Below, one piece after another: positions 16,270 to 26,500 of a DNA stretch of 64,000 nucleotides. This DNA is from Candidatus Nitrospira neomarina (GTDB lineage Bacteria > Nitrospirota > Nitrospiria > Nitrospirales > UBA8639). Both the position numbers and the translations under genes were made by a program. Below the pieces are notes generated by a model, which saw only the letters and a list, made by a program, of their open reading frames with translations, had not been told where the DNA came from and did not search any database. Where the stretch lies: assembly GCF_032051675.1 (NCBI RefSeq), contig NZ_CP116968.1, forward strand, positions 1,736,001 to 1,800,000, in the 5' to 3' direction. The first letter of the stretch is position 1; every line of letters starts with the position of its first letter.

Positions 16270-19200
16270 TCATTCCAAAAGAAAATCAAAATCTTTTTGT
16301 GAGAGAGACGCTCCGCCGCCATGAGGGGTGGCCCCTTCCAGGACGGCGTGATAAAGATCCAATTTCTTCTGCTTCAATTCCATCATTTTCTCTTCGATGG
16401 TATGTCGCATGAGTAACCGCATGATAGACACCTTCTGGGTTTGTCCGATGCGATGCGCGCGGTCAGACGCTTGGTTTTCCACAGCGGGATTCCACCAGGG
16501 GTCGAGGTGAAAGACATAAGACGCTTTGGTGAGATTCAGCCCTTGCCCGCCGGCTTTAAGACTCAATAAAAAGATAGACGGGCTCGCGCCCTCCTGGAAT
16601 TTCTGAACCAGTTTTTTTCGGGTGGGCGTCGGTGTGGAGCCATCCAATCGAACATGAGGAATCTCATGCGCATCGAAGGCCTGTTCGACGATATCCAGAA
16701 ACGACGTAAATTGGGAGAAGACCAGCGCACTATGCCCTTCATCCAGAAGTTCCTTGAGGCGATCAAGGAGACATTCAAGTTTCGGGGAAAGTTCCGTATG
16801 CCCGGGACCGAGCAATTGCGGTGACAAGCAGATCTGTCGGAGTTTGAGAATCGCCGTCAGCGCGATGATCCGGGCCTGCGCGGGTGTTTGACTTCGATAG
16901 GCGGCCGCAATGGTCGAACGAATTTTGGTGACCGTCTGCTGATATAAATTCTTTTGGCGATCTGTCAATTCCAGATACAGATCCGTTTCAATTTTCGGTG
17001 GCAGTTCTTTGAGGATTTGACTTTTGGTCCGGCGCAACACAAACGGTCTGCTCCGCTGCATGATGGTCTCTAACAACGCCGGTGAAGGGGCTTTCATTTT
17101 CCCCCTGATCTCTTCATAGTCTCCTAGCAGACCCGGCACGCACAAATCCATCAGGGCGTAATATTCCCCCACATGATTTTCCAAAGGTGTTCCGGTCATC
17201 ACGCATTTAAAATATCCCTTGAGACGCCTTGCGGCACCGGTGGTTCTGGCGACAATGTTTTTGACCGCCTGGGCTTCATCGAACAGAATGACATTGAATG
17301 GGATCTTTTCGAGGATGGCAATGTCCCGTCGGATCAGGCCGTAGGTCGTGAGGACCACATCGGCTCCCGCAAATGAAGACGTGCGTTCCTTCCCGGTATA
17401 CGACTGTATAGTCAGTGAGGGATAAAATCTGGAAATTTCATGCTCCCAATTAAATAAGAGGCTGGGAGGAAGCACCACGAGGTGTGGGCCTTGAATCGGT
17501 TCCGGTGCTGTGATGAGGCCTTCTTTAATCCCGGCGAATAAACAAATGGCTTGCAGCGTCTTCCCCAATCCCATGTCATCGGCCAGGCACGCACCCAGGC
17601 GATGTTGATAGAGAAACCCCAGCCATCGATACCCCTCTTGTTGATACGGACGGACCGTCGCATCCACGACTTGAGGAAGGGGAATAGGCTCAATCTGCTC
17701 AAAATGCAGCAACCGGTTGATCAAGGCTTCATCCGCCGGAGGGAGAATGACGGTCACTCCCCGTTTTCTCAAGGCCACCCAATCCAGAATTTGCAGTTTC
17801 GGGACACGCACGACAGCTTTTTGTTCCCGGTGTTCCATATTGGGCTTATTGGAGAGGAAGGCAAACGCGCGCAAAATGGCCTGGGTGTTCTGGTCCACAA
17901 TCCGGATGATGCCGTCCTCCTCCATCATTCCACCACGTTCAAGAATTTTTTCGATATCTTTCGCTTCGATTCGCACCCCGTCACACAACAATTCCGGTCG
18001 AAGTTCAAACCAATCAATGCTTGACGCCCGTCGCGCATCGATCGAGCAATCCCACTGCGACGTGGTAATGGGTTGGTCTTGATAGAAGAACCCGATGCCG
18101 ACTTCATGCAATTTTGCATGAAGCTCGGGAAGCAGGGGATAGAGGTTGGAAAGCGGCAGACTCATTTCATCATGCTCCACCATTCCCTCAAAAAGCGAAG
18201 GTCCCCACAGCGTATACGGAATGGCATAGAGCAAGGCTTCTTTCGCCCAATCGTTCATCACCACACACCAGTGCCCGTCGTGGACCACCAGCCGCACACT
18301 GGGCTCTAGTGCGGGGGAGGAAAATCGCTGAAGGATCTGTTCGGCCTCAGCCTTCAGTTTGAATGGACGGAATTCATCCTGGGCAATGCAGGCCTTTATC
18401 AGTTTCCTGGCATCCGTTGGCTTCTGATGACCGATCAATTGGAAAAAGGTGTTATAGAGGAGTGCACGGCGTTTTTTCGCCTTCAATCCGTTCGAGACGG
18501 TTTTGGCTCGTTCAAGAAATGGGAATATCCGGAAAATAGGCACACTGGGTCTCCCCTGACTGTCCCCGACCCAACATTCCGCGCGGAGGACCCCTGTCCT
18601 CAAATCCAATACCGAGGCATCTAATGGAATGGCCTCCGGGATGAACGTGAGGCGGTACTGGTAGGTCGGTGCCTTTCCGGAATGGCCATGATCAGTGAGT
18701 GCAACCTCCTGCCCGGCACACTTGAGCAACACCGACCGCAGGATCCGGTCTTGTTCATGAAGGGGGATATCCAGTTGTAAGGTGATAAATTGTTCGACCG
18801 GAATGGAAAACGTGGGTCTTGCCATTCCAGTGGGACGTTCCGACGAAAGCCGACCCTCGCGATGTTGGGGTGTCGCTGGCAGGGCCAACGGTCGGCTAAG
18901 CGGGTCCGCGGGTTCAATGACCTGTTCCCGTTGACTGTTCTCATATAGCAGATCGTAGACGGCCCATCCACCTTCATGTTCGAGTGGCCCAAGCTTTTTG
19001 GCATTCAAATCCGCCGCAAATCCCAGACAGGCGTATGAGTTCGGTTGCACCTCTCCGTAGCGTAAACAACACGCGGCAATCGAAACATGTGACCCGAGAA
19101 TGTCCAGTTCGGTCTTGGTGGTATACAGCGCATCCGGTGCCCATTCCAATGGAAATCGTCCGTCCGCATCCTCGTAAAACAAGGCATGATGCTGGCCGTG

Positions 19201-19806
19201 ATGTTTCAGGAAATCCCGTAACCCTTCCTGGACGGACCATGCGGGATCCTGTGTGGCCCGCAGCAGCACGGCTAACTCGGTTGGCATCCCTGCAAAGGAT
19301 TGGCAAATGTTTCCATGGTTGGTAATGCGAATGGATGACACGCCATGGTGGTTGCAGAGAGTAATCTCAAACCGTGGAGGAGTGGCTGGCGTGGAGGGTT
19401 TCGAGGCCAAAGGGCTCCCGGCGCGTTCCATAAGTTGTCGCAGGAGGAGGGCCCGTTGAGTGGAATTGGATGAGGGCATCCGGAAGGTATCGGGAAGCAG
19501 GAGATTGACTGTGGTCAGGAGAGCACAAATGACATGCTTACAATGCGACTCCGGCGTCCACACCGGACAGGTACAGGAAAAGGTCAGCTGCCCGTTGTGC
19601 ACCATGAACCGAACCAGATATTGGGTCGCCCCTCGCACCGTAGCCGACAAGATAGACTGCGTCCGGTCCCAGCTATAAGACTCGAGCCTTCCTTGGGCAT
19701 AATACTCATATCCGCGAAGAACAAAGGCCTTGGAAGCCAGGAAGTAGACATGATTCGGAGAGAGGACTTTCAGGTGTTCCAGGACACCAAAGGGTTCTAC
19801 AGACAT
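16270..19806 (-). CDS. SWIM zinc-finger SNF2-family helicase
   Basis: An 1178-residue DNA-dependent ATPase of the Swi2/Snf2 class. An N-terminal SWIM finger (CTCP...HCKH, about 76-92) is followed by a long family-specific middle region and then the two RecA-like lobes: DDMGLGKT near 740 (Walker A), DEAQ near 840 (Walker B), LVFSQFTSFLD, and SDRAHRIGQ near 1115. Length and order fit the bacterial SWIM-SNF2 group related to RapA/HepA-type remodelers. An AGGAG sits about 4 bases before the ATG at 19806. Its partner and target are unknown. A short copy of its C-terminus survives at 14873-14950. Confidence 0.93.
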   Translation of the reverse strand: MSVEPFGVLEHLKVLSPNHVYFLASKAFVLRGYEYYAQGRLESYSWDRTQSILSATVRGATQYLVRFMVHNGQLTFSCTCPVWTPESHCKHVICALLTTVNLLLPDTFRMPSSNSTQRALLLRQLMERAGSPLASKPSTPATPPRFEITLCNHHGVSSIRITNHGNICQSFAGMPTELAVLLRATQDPAWSVQEGLRDFLKHHGQHHALFYEDADGRFPLEWAPDALYTTKTELDILGSHVSIAACCLRYGEVQPNSYACLGFAADLNAKKLGPLEHEGGWAVYDLLYENSQREQVIEPADPLSRPLALPATPQHREGRLSSERPTGMARPTFSIPVEQFITLQLDIPLHEQDRILRSVLLKCAGQEVALTDHGHSGKAPTYQYRLTFIPEAIPLDASVLDLRTGVLRAECWVGDSQGRPSVPIFRIFPFLERAKTVSNGLKAKKRRALLYNTFFQLIGHQKPTDARKLIKACIAQDEFRPFKLKAEAEQILQRFSSPALEPSVRLVVHDGHWCVVMNDWAKEALLYAIPYTLWGPSLFEGMVEHDEMSLPLSNLYPLLPELHAKLHEVGIGFFYQDQPITTSQWDCSIDARRASSIDWFELRPELLCDGVRIEAKDIEKILERGGMMEEDGIIRIVDQNTQAILRAFAFLSNKPNMEHREQKAVVRVPKLQILDWVALRKRGVTVILPPADEALINRLLHFEQIEPIPLPQVVDATVRPYQQEGYRWLGFLYQHRLGACLADDMGLGKTLQAICLFAGIKEGLITAPEPIQGPHLVVLPPSLLFNWEHEISRFYPSLTIQSYTGKERTSSFAGADVVLTTYGLIRRDIAILEKIPFNVILFDEAQAVKNIVARTTGAARRLKGYFKCVMTGTPLENHVGEYYALMDLCVPGLLGDYEEIRGKMKAPSPALLETIMQRSRPFVLRRTKSQILKELPPKIETDLYLELTDRQKNLYQQTVTKIRSTIAAAYRSQTPAQARIIALTAILKLRQICLSPQLLGPGHTELSPKLECLLDRLKELLDEGHSALVFSQFTSFLDIVEQAFDAHEIPHVRLDGSTPTPTRKKLVQKFQEGASPSIFLLSLKAGGQGLNLTKASYVFHLDPWWNPAVENQASDRAHRIGQTQKVSIMRLLMRHTIEEKMMELKQKKLDLYHAVLEGATPHGGGASLSQKDFDFLLE

Positions 19807-20363
19807 CGTTCTCCTATCATGGTATCGGACCCTGAGCGCTCAACAAACAGGTACGATCTCTGGTACCAGGGCATATCCGGTCGTGATGAACTAGGCATCA
19901 CTCGATGAACTTGGTAGCGGTACTGATGAGACATATGGGTGTTCTGCAAAGCCAAAATACGTATCGACCAGACATCGCGGGTTGAACACCTTTACGGGTT
20001 TTTCCATTCCAGGTGCCGATCGGCAAAGCTTCAATTATACACCACTCATCTTCTGATGTATGCCGTCTGAACCGAGCCAATATCAAATATCGCCAGACCG
20101 GCTCAAAACGCGTGATGAGAAGGCCATGACCCGCTCATTATAAAGGTTTCACGTCTCTGTTAGCCCGGAACCTCAATACGTTGAAGAAAAACCATCGCTC
20201 AGCGCAAAATGCCGAAAAATCAACGCTGACCTCTAACGTAATTTTATGCACCCGTGCCATGAGTCATCTGTGACATCATCGGCCCGTAGAAAAAACTTTT
20301 TTTTCATCGAACGGGATGAAGGGCCGGCTTTCTTTCATGCAGGCATGTAGGCAGGAGGGTTGG
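19807..20363. other. Gene-free interval upstream of SNF2 helicase
   Basis: About 555 bases between the helicase start and the stop of the cupredoxin gene. Short open frames are present but none has a ribosome site or a recognisable product. A poly-A/T stretch lies near 20290-20312. The helicase promoter should lie near the left end. Confidence 0.45.
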
Positions 20364-21149
20364 TTAAGGGATCGGTAGAGAGTTTTTAACAATGACGGTG
20401 CCCTGCATCGATCCTAAATGAAGGTCGCAATGGTAGGGAAATGTACCGGGATGCTTGAACACATGCTCGAACCGCTGTCCGGGTTTATTCAGGTTTAATC
20501 CACTGTTGAACTGCTGTCCACCACCAGAGCAATCGTTTATCCGACAACCACCACTTGTCACACTGTGGGGTTCTTGCGCGCCATCGGCATAAATCCAGAT
20601 GACCTTGTGGCCCGGCATCACGGTCGCATCGTGAGGCAAATAAAATGTTGTGGCCCGGAACAGCACCACCACTGCGCCAATGGGGGCGTTGGCCCAACCC
20701 TTTTCGGAAGGGACAGGAGCCCGGGGAGCCCTGGCTATCACCAAAAACTCATCGTGGGACGGGAGAATTTCACACCGATGGCCTTTCTGAGCGGTGACCA
20801 CCACTTCGTCTACCTGTTGAAAGACTGCATGGGAAACAACTCCGTTAAATAAGCCGTCATCCACGACGAGTGTGGTGGAAGGTGGGCCATCCCCCTCAGA
20901 GGTTTGTACATGCAAACGACAATGTTGCAAATTAAGTTTCCAGGTCAGTTCAACAAAAAAGGGTTCTCCGACTTCAACTTTATCGACCAAGACCGTACGG
21001 TCTCCGGATTCCAGATTCAGCCCGAAATCCAGCACCATATCCCCCGTTTCCCAGCCGACCGTGGGAAATGCAGGCAGCGGAAGGCCCAACAACCACACGC
21101 CATTCACCAACCCCACAAGCATGCCATACATCCAGAATTTGTTCATCAT
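20364..21149 (-). CDS. Exported cupredoxin (plastocyanin-like) protein
   Basis: A periplasmic blue-copper-type protein of 261 residues. The C-terminal 100 residues form a cupredoxin with candidate type-1 ligands H195 (EPHSV), C241, H244 and M248 (CDLHLGSM). The middle part is an extra beta-rich domain without a clear family. The start at 21149 (MMNKFW...) is chosen because it opens a proper signal peptide ending near FPTVG and has GGCGGAAA just upstream; a longer in-frame start at 21224 would bury the signal. It may carry electrons or handle copper. It is transcribed divergently from the ammonium-sensor kinase, about 510 bp apart. Confidence 0.85.
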   Translation of the reverse strand: MMNKFWMYGMLVGLVNGVWLLGLPLPAFPTVGWETGDMVLDFGLNLESGDRTVLVDKVEVGEPFFVELTWKLNLQHCRLHVQTSEGDGPPSTTLVVDDGLFNGVVSHAVFQQVDEVVVTAQKGHRCEILPSHDEFLVIARAPRAPVPSEKGWANAPIGAVVVLFRATTFYLPHDATVMPGHKVIWIYADGAQEPHSVTSGGCRINDCSGGGQQFNSGLNLNKPGQRFEHVFKHPGTFPYHCDLHLGSMQGTVIVKNSLPIP

Positions 21150-21659
21150 TGCATTTCCGCCTGGGTTGAATATGCTCTGGCTGAAATCGTTTCGACCACT
21201 CCAAACCCTCTGTCCCATCACCAATCTTTGGTAGTTATTGATGGCATCTTCCCTTCGCCCGTCAAATTTTTGAAAGAATGCTCTGACCGACCTACCCTCC
21301 TACTCCCAAAGATTTTTCTATCATGCCAAAGTATAGGAGCCTGTCCCTCTGCGAGTAAATGAATAATTTTCACTCAGTTGAAGGGGGGATTTCTGGGAAA
21401 TTCCTTCATTTCAAACCATGAAATGCCGAAAAAATGATTGGCAACCTTTCGCAACGCCCAGGCATGCCCTTTTTATATCAGTCAAACTCCCCCGGCACAC
21501 CGGGAGCATCTTTAAATGGGATATCTCACATGTGCGCATTCCTTCGGTCAGGAATTTGAGGGTTGTCCTGCACGGTTTATATGAAACCATACCAACCCTC
21601 CTGCACGACTTTTTTCACCATCGTCACCGGATTGTCCTCATAAGGGGTTAGCCAACCAT
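21150..21659. other. Divergent promoter region, cupredoxin / Amt-kinase
   Basis: About 510 bases with no gene. It must hold the promoters of both flanking genes. A sigma-54-like TTGGCAACCTTTCGCA (21438-21453) was checked: the GG-to-GC spacing is one base short of the canonical distance, so it is not called. Confidence 0.45.
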
Positions 21660-24600
21660 ATGTCTGGCAATGCTTCAAACATTGATGTTTTATGGCTGCT
21701 GATCTGTGCAGCCCTTGTCATGCTCATGCAAGGGGGATTTACCTGTTTGGAAACAGGTCGTGTGCGAGCCAAAAATAGCATCAACGTCGCCATCAAAAAC
21801 CTGGTTGACTTTTGTACCTCTTCACTCGCCTTTTGGGTGGCCGGATTTGCCTTCATGCATGGACCAACGGCAGCAGGCCTTATCGGCACAGAGGGGTTTC
21901 TTTTTGATGCCCACGAGCAGGGATGGTTGTGGGCGTTTTTTTTCTTTCAGATGGTATTTTGTGGGACCGCCACAACCCTCGTCTCAGGTGCGGTTGCCGA
22001 GCGGATGCGATTTACAGGGTATTTGGTCACCAGCCTCATTGTGTCTCTTCTTATCTATCCCATTGTTGGCCATTGGATGTGGGGAGGATTAGCCGAAGGG
22101 CAGAACACCGGATGGTTGAACCACCTCGGATTTATAGACTTTGCCGGCTCAACCGTCGTCCATTCGACGGGAGGGTGGGTGGCGTTGGCGGCCGTTATGG
22201 TCATCGGCCCCCGCCATGGTCGCTTTTCCGACAAGACCGTGCCTATCCAGGGACAGAATCTGCCATTAGCCACGCTTGGAGTCCTGCTGCTGTGGTTCGG
22301 ATGGTACGGTTTTAATGGAGGGAGTAGTCTCGAATTTACCCAGAAAGCCTCACAGATTCTGGTGAATACAACCCTTGCCGGAGCCACCGGTGCGCTGGCG
22401 GCTCTTGCATTAAGCTGGTATCACTTGAAACGGCCGGATGTCGGTCATGCCCTTAACGGTGTTCTGGCCGGTCTGGTCAGTATTTCCGCTTCCGCCAATA
22501 TCATGTCGCCTGGAGGCACGGTTCTCATCGGCGTCGGAGCCGGAATTATCTGTGTCGGCGCAACCATCCTTCTTGAACGTTTGCACATTGACGACGCAAT
22601 CGGCGTCGTACCCGTTCATGCCTGCGTAGGGGTGTGGGGCACCGTTGTCTTTCCTTTCTTGAGTACTCCGGACTCCTGGGGCACAGGGCTCACCATCTGG
22701 GAACAAGTGGGCATTCAAATCCTAGGAAGTACCGTTTGTTTCTTTTGGGCATTTGGCGTGGGCTTCGCCACTCTCTGGCTGATCAATCAATGGGTTCCCC
22801 TGCGTGTCACAGCCGAGGAGGAACGAATCGGGCTCAACATGGCAGAACATGGCGCCGGCACCGCCATTCTGGATCTCCTTGTCCAAATGGAAGAACAACG
22901 AAACAATCATGACTTTACCCGTCAGGTCCTCTCCGAGCCTCATACGGAGGTTGGCCAGATCGCGGAAGAATATAACCGGGTATTAGACACGATCAATACG
23001 GAGCAACGACGACGCCAAGAAATGGATGCCGCCCTGGCCTATGGGGCCAGACTTGATACTCTCTTTCAGGAGATCGCAAAGGTCACAAACGAATCCTCGA
23101 CAATTGAAGACGCGATGCAACTCACTATGGATTTGATCTGTCAGAATACCGGGTGGCCTGTCGGACACTTGTATCTCCTCTCTGAAGAGAAAGACCACTC
23201 ACTCATTCCTACCGCCATCTGGTATTTGGAACACCCCGAACGCTTTGAGACCTTTCGTTCCATTACCGAACACACCGATTTTCAACCAGGGGAAAGTCTG
23301 CCCGGTCGGGTATTGGCCAGTGGAAGGCCCAGTTGGATTCGGGATGTGAGTCAAGATCCCAATTTTCTCAGACTCCAACAGGCAAAAGATATTGGCGTAA
23401 AGGCTGGATTTGGATTTCCAATTATCATCGGGGAACAGGTGGTAGGCGTGTTGGAGTTTTTTTCGACGGAAACGATGGAGCCGGATGCCAAATTATTACA
23501 AGTTATGGGGTATGTCGGAGCACAGCTTGGCCGCGTGGTGGAACGCAAACGAGGAGAAGCCATCTTGATTCATGCCAAAGCTGAAGCCGAGGCCGCGACA
23601 AAAACGAAAGCCGATTTCCTGGCCATGATGAGTCATGAAATCCGGACGCCGTTGAATGGCATCATCGGCATATCGGATATTTTACTCGGCACGCCTCTCA
23701 GCGAGGACCAGCAAGACTGTCTGCTCACGATCAAGGATTCGGGTGATGCGCTTCTCACGATCATCAATGACATTCTCGATTTCTCAAAAATTGAAGCGGG
23801 CAAACTGACACTTGAGACGATAGATTTTGACTTTCGAGAGACGGTGGATGCCGTGGTTGATCTGTTAGGCCTTAAGGCTCAGGAAAAGGGGATAGAATTG
23901 ATTAGCGTGATCAATCCGGACATTTCCACCACCGTCCAAGGTGATCCCGTACGACTTGGCCAGATCTTGATGAACCTCATTGGCAATGCCATTAAATTTA
24001 CCGCTCAGGGTGAAATTGTGGTGCAGGTTGTACCCGAAGAGGAAATTTCCGGAACAGGCCTTTTACGATTCATGATTACCGACACGGGCATTGGGATAAC
24101 CCCTAAAGGCCAGGCTCGACTGTTTCAGGCCTTTAGCCAGGAAGACAGCTCCACAACCCGGAAATACGGGGGAACAGGGTTAGGCCTCTCCATATCCAAA
24201 ATGCTGGCTGAACTCATGGGAGGAACGATCGGAGTCCACAGCGAATTGGGCCAAGGGAGCTGCTTCTGGTTCACCATCCGATTAGGCAGCCCACAGTCTC
24301 AACAGATACTCGATAAGGTTTTGCCTCGCGAACTTGAGGGTGTGCATATTGATCTCATCGATGATAACGCCACAAATCGAATGCTGCTTCAACAATATAC
24401 AAGCTATTGGGGCATGCAAAGTATCCAAGCGGAAAATGGCGAAAAGGCCCTGGCCTCACTCCGGGAACGCGCCTTGAAGGGAGAACCCTGTCATCTTGCT
24501 CTCATCGATAGGAACATGCCTGGTATGGATGGTCTGGAACTGGCAAAAGCGATTAAAGCTGATCCGCAGTTGGCGTCCATGCGTTTAATCCTGCTCAATC

Positions 24601-25613
24601 CTTTGGTTAACCGGGTCGAAAATACCCACAGCCTCACGCAAAGGCACTTTGCCGCCTTTGTCAACAAACCGGTTCGCTACAAGCAATTGCATCAATGTGT
24701 ATTAAATGTCATGAGAAGGTCTGACGTGGCCCTTTCGCCTCCCACGATTCACTTGCCCGCGAGAGACATGAGCAAAGGTTCAGAGCAACGACTCCTCCTG
24801 GTCGATGATAATCTCGTCAACCAAAAAGTCGGCGTTCGCATGCTGAACACACTCGGATATCAGGTGGATGTTGCCGCAAATGGACGTGAAGCGGTTGAAG
24901 CCATCACACGGACCGCCTATGCCGGTGTGCTCATGGACTGTCAAATGCCGGAGATGGACGGATTTGAGGCTACGAGGGAAATACGAAAACGAGAACGTAC
25001 CATTCCACAACTGCCTATCATTGCCATGACGGCCACCGCCATAGCCGGTGATCGGGAAAAATGTTTGGAAGCCGGCATGAATGATTTTTTATCCAAACCG
25101 GTGAAATTAGAAGATCTGAGGAGTGTCTTGGAGAAATGGCTCTTCCAGGCTTCTTCAACGAGAAACCATGAGGGTGAAACAGAATCTCATCAACTAGACA
25201 ATCAGGAGGCTTCACCCCGACCCGGAGCATCCGCACCGGACCTTTCGCCACCCCTGGATCCGGCGACCCTCGCAGACCTCCGCCGATTGGGAGGAGATGA
25301 GGATCCTGCATTTTTCATTTCCGTTATCGAGCAATATTGTCAAGATTCGGTTCCACACATGAATGGAATCAATCTGGCAATTCAGGAAAACAAGGGTGAT
25401 TCCCTCAGTAAGGTGGCGCATGCGTTCAAGGGTTGCTCACGAACCATTGGCGCCAAGCCACTTGCCGAATTAGCCTTCCAACTTGAACAAATAGGACAGA
25501 CCCAAAATCTTGAAAAAGCTCAAGCCATCTTCATGGCACTGCAATCTGAATTCGAGCGGGTGCAAGACGCTCTGCAAGATGAATTAAAGCAGTCCTCTGC
25601 GACACTTCCATAA
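21660..25613 (+). CDS. Ammonium transporter-hybrid histidine kinase fusion (Amt-GAF-HK-REC-REC-HPt)
   Basis: A 1317-residue membrane sensor. Residues about 5-395 are a full Amt/Rh module with the key positions of E. coli AmtB: D160, first pore histidine H168 (VVHSTGG), second pore histidine H320 (VVPVHACVG), the gate phenylalanines in FFQMVF and WYGFN, and the AERM signature. Then come a short HAMP-like/coiled segment (about 400-440), a GAF domain (450-620), HisKA with H659 (MMSHEIRTP), HATPase_c (NAIKFT near 773), a first receiver (D950), a second receiver (D1093) and a C-terminal HPt with H1254 (AHAFKG). All phosphorelay residues are present. By analogy with the known Amt-sensor kinases (Kuenenia Amt5), it probably reads external ammonium and starts a phosphorelay. 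AAGGGG lies about 12 bases before the ATG. No output regulator is adjacent; a lone receiver lies at 28.9 kb. Confidence 0.95.
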   Translation: MSGNASNIDVLWLLICAALVMLMQGGFTCLETGRVRAKNSINVAIKNLVDFCTSSLAFWVAGFAFMHGPTAAGLIGTEGFLFDAHEQGWLWAFFFFQMVFCGTATTLVSGAVAERMRFTGYLVTSLIVSLLIYPIVGHWMWGGLAEGQNTGWLNHLGFIDFAGSTVVHSTGGWVALAAVMVIGPRHGRFSDKTVPIQGQNLPLATLGVLLLWFGWYGFNGGSSLEFTQKASQILVNTTLAGATGALAALALSWYHLKRPDVGHALNGVLAGLVSISASANIMSPGGTVLIGVGAGIICVGATILLERLHIDDAIGVVPVHACVGVWGTVVFPFLSTPDSWGTGLTIWEQVGIQILGSTVCFFWAFGVGFATLWLINQWVPLRVTAEEERIGLNMAEHGAGTAILDLLVQMEEQRNNHDFTRQVLSEPHTEVGQIAEEYNRVLDTINTEQRRRQEMDAALAYGARLDTLFQEIAKVTNESSTIEDAMQLTMDLICQNTGWPVGHLYLLSEEKDHSLIPTAIWYLEHPERFETFRSITEHTDFQPGESLPGRVLASGRPSWIRDVSQDPNFLRLQQAKDIGVKAGFGFPIIIGEQVVGVLEFFSTETMEPDAKLLQVMGYVGAQLGRVVERKRGEAILIHAKAEAEAATKTKADFLAMMSHEIRTPLNGIIGISDILLGTPLSEDQQDCLLTIKDSGDALLTIINDILDFSKIEAGKLTLETIDFDFRETVDAVVDLLGLKAQEKGIELISVINPDISTTVQGDPVRLGQILMNLIGNAIKFTAQGEIVVQVVPEEEISGTGLLRFMITDTGIGITPKGQARLFQAFSQEDSSTTRKYGGTGLGLSISKMLAELMGGTIGVHSELGQGSCFWFTIRLGSPQSQQILDKVLPRELEGVHIDLIDDNATNRMLLQQYTSYWGMQSIQAENGEKALASLRERALKGEPCHLALIDRNMPGMDGLELAKAIKADPQLASMRLILLNPLVNRVENTHSLTQRHFAAFVNKPVRYKQLHQCVLNVMRRSDVALSPPTIHLPARDMSKGSEQRLLLVDDNLVNQKVGVRMLNTLGYQVDVAANGREAVEAITRTAYAGVLMDCQMPEMDGFEATREIRKRERTIPQLPIIAMTATAIAGDREKCLEAGMNDFLSKPVKLEDLRSVLEKWLFQASSTRNHEGETESHQLDNQEASPRPGASAPDLSPPLDPATLADLRRLGGDEDPAFFISVIEQYCQDSVPHMNGINLAIQENKGDSLSKVAHAFKGCSRTIGAKPLAELAFQLEQIGQTQNLEKAQAIFMALQSEFERVQDALQDELKQSSATLP

Positions 25614-25843
25614 TGGAAATATGGGAAAAGCAATCCCTCTGAGTCCTGCCGAAAAATGAGTCCATCCAGACGGGACTTTAAGAACAAGTACTGGTCCCAA
25701 GCCTGATCTACCATGATCAAACAACATCCTTCTCGCCTGATTATTTTTCAAGTGGGCTTCCGCGTCTTTTGCTTCACGGTCCAACAGGTTCATATGCCTT
25801 CTTGAAGTGAGCCTTACACCCTCTCCATCCAGACAGACTTTTT

Positions 25844-26500
25844 CTATTCTTCAGATGAAATGGCATCTGATTGGTTGGATTGAACCTGAAAAAAATCTCC
25901 GCCTTTATGCCATTCGTCGTCCGTTCCCCAATGCAGTTCCTTCTCAACTTTTTTCATCAGAGGAACATGCTTGGAACAGTGAATATAGGCTTCATCGACT
26001 TCTACCATCACCCAACATTCGGGATGTTGTCCCCCTTTCATGTGCGAAGCGTCAACCAGGGCCTGGGGAATTTCCGGCATGGCAACCACTTCTTCATTAG
26101 TCATCACACGTGCCTGTCCATTCACATGCAGACCGACGGTACTTTGTAAAAAATCGATGAACAGCAGGCCGATCTTGGGATTTTCAAGAATGTTGCCCAC
26201 ACTCGCCATGACCCCGTTCCCGCGATATTCGGGATAAGCCAACATTTTAGCATTGAGCACTTTGACGAACCCGGCAGTCCCTGCTCGATACGAGCAATCA
26301 CATTCGCCGTGAGCATTGGCGGTCGAAAGAAAAACCATCTCTTGTCTGGCAATAAACGACTGCATTTTGTCGTTTAATTCGTTCGTCATCTGATTCCGAT
26401 AAAAAGCCGTGGCTCGTCTGGCTGTTCCAAACATGCCTTGTGCTCGACCCTCACCCTCGGAATTTACATACGGTGTCAATTCTTCCTGTTCGTTGTTCAT
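25844..26500 (-). CDS. PPOX-fold (pyridoxamine 5'-phosphate oxidase-like) flavoprotein
   Basis: A 218-residue soluble protein of the pyridoxamine 5'-phosphate oxidase-related FMN-binding family. Recognisable parts are the strand region FLSTANAHGECDCSYR, YRGNGV, and GLHVNGQARV, which form the split-barrel flavin site. Such proteins act as FMN- or F420-dependent reductases or heme-binding proteins; the substrate is unknown. The ATG at 26500 was preferred over an in-frame TTG at 26530 because GAAGGCGTGAG precedes it. It is a single gene with no obvious partner. Confidence 0.85.
   Translation of the reverse strand: MNNEQEELTPYVNSEGEGRAQGMFGTARRATAFYRNQMTNELNDKMQSFIARQEMVFLSTANAHGECDCSYRAGTAGFVKVLNAKMLAYPEYRGNGVMASVGNILENPKIGLLFIDFLQSTVGLHVNGQARVMTNEEVVAMPEIPQALVDASHMKGGQHPECWVMVEVDEAYIHCSKHVPLMKKVEKELHWGTDDEWHKGGDFFQVQSNQSDAISSEE

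Noticed and set aside
21438-21453. Sigma-54-like promoter before the Amt-kinase
   Set aside because: TTGGCAACCTTTCGCA has GG and GC 11 bases apart instead of 12, so it is not a canonical -24/-12 element.
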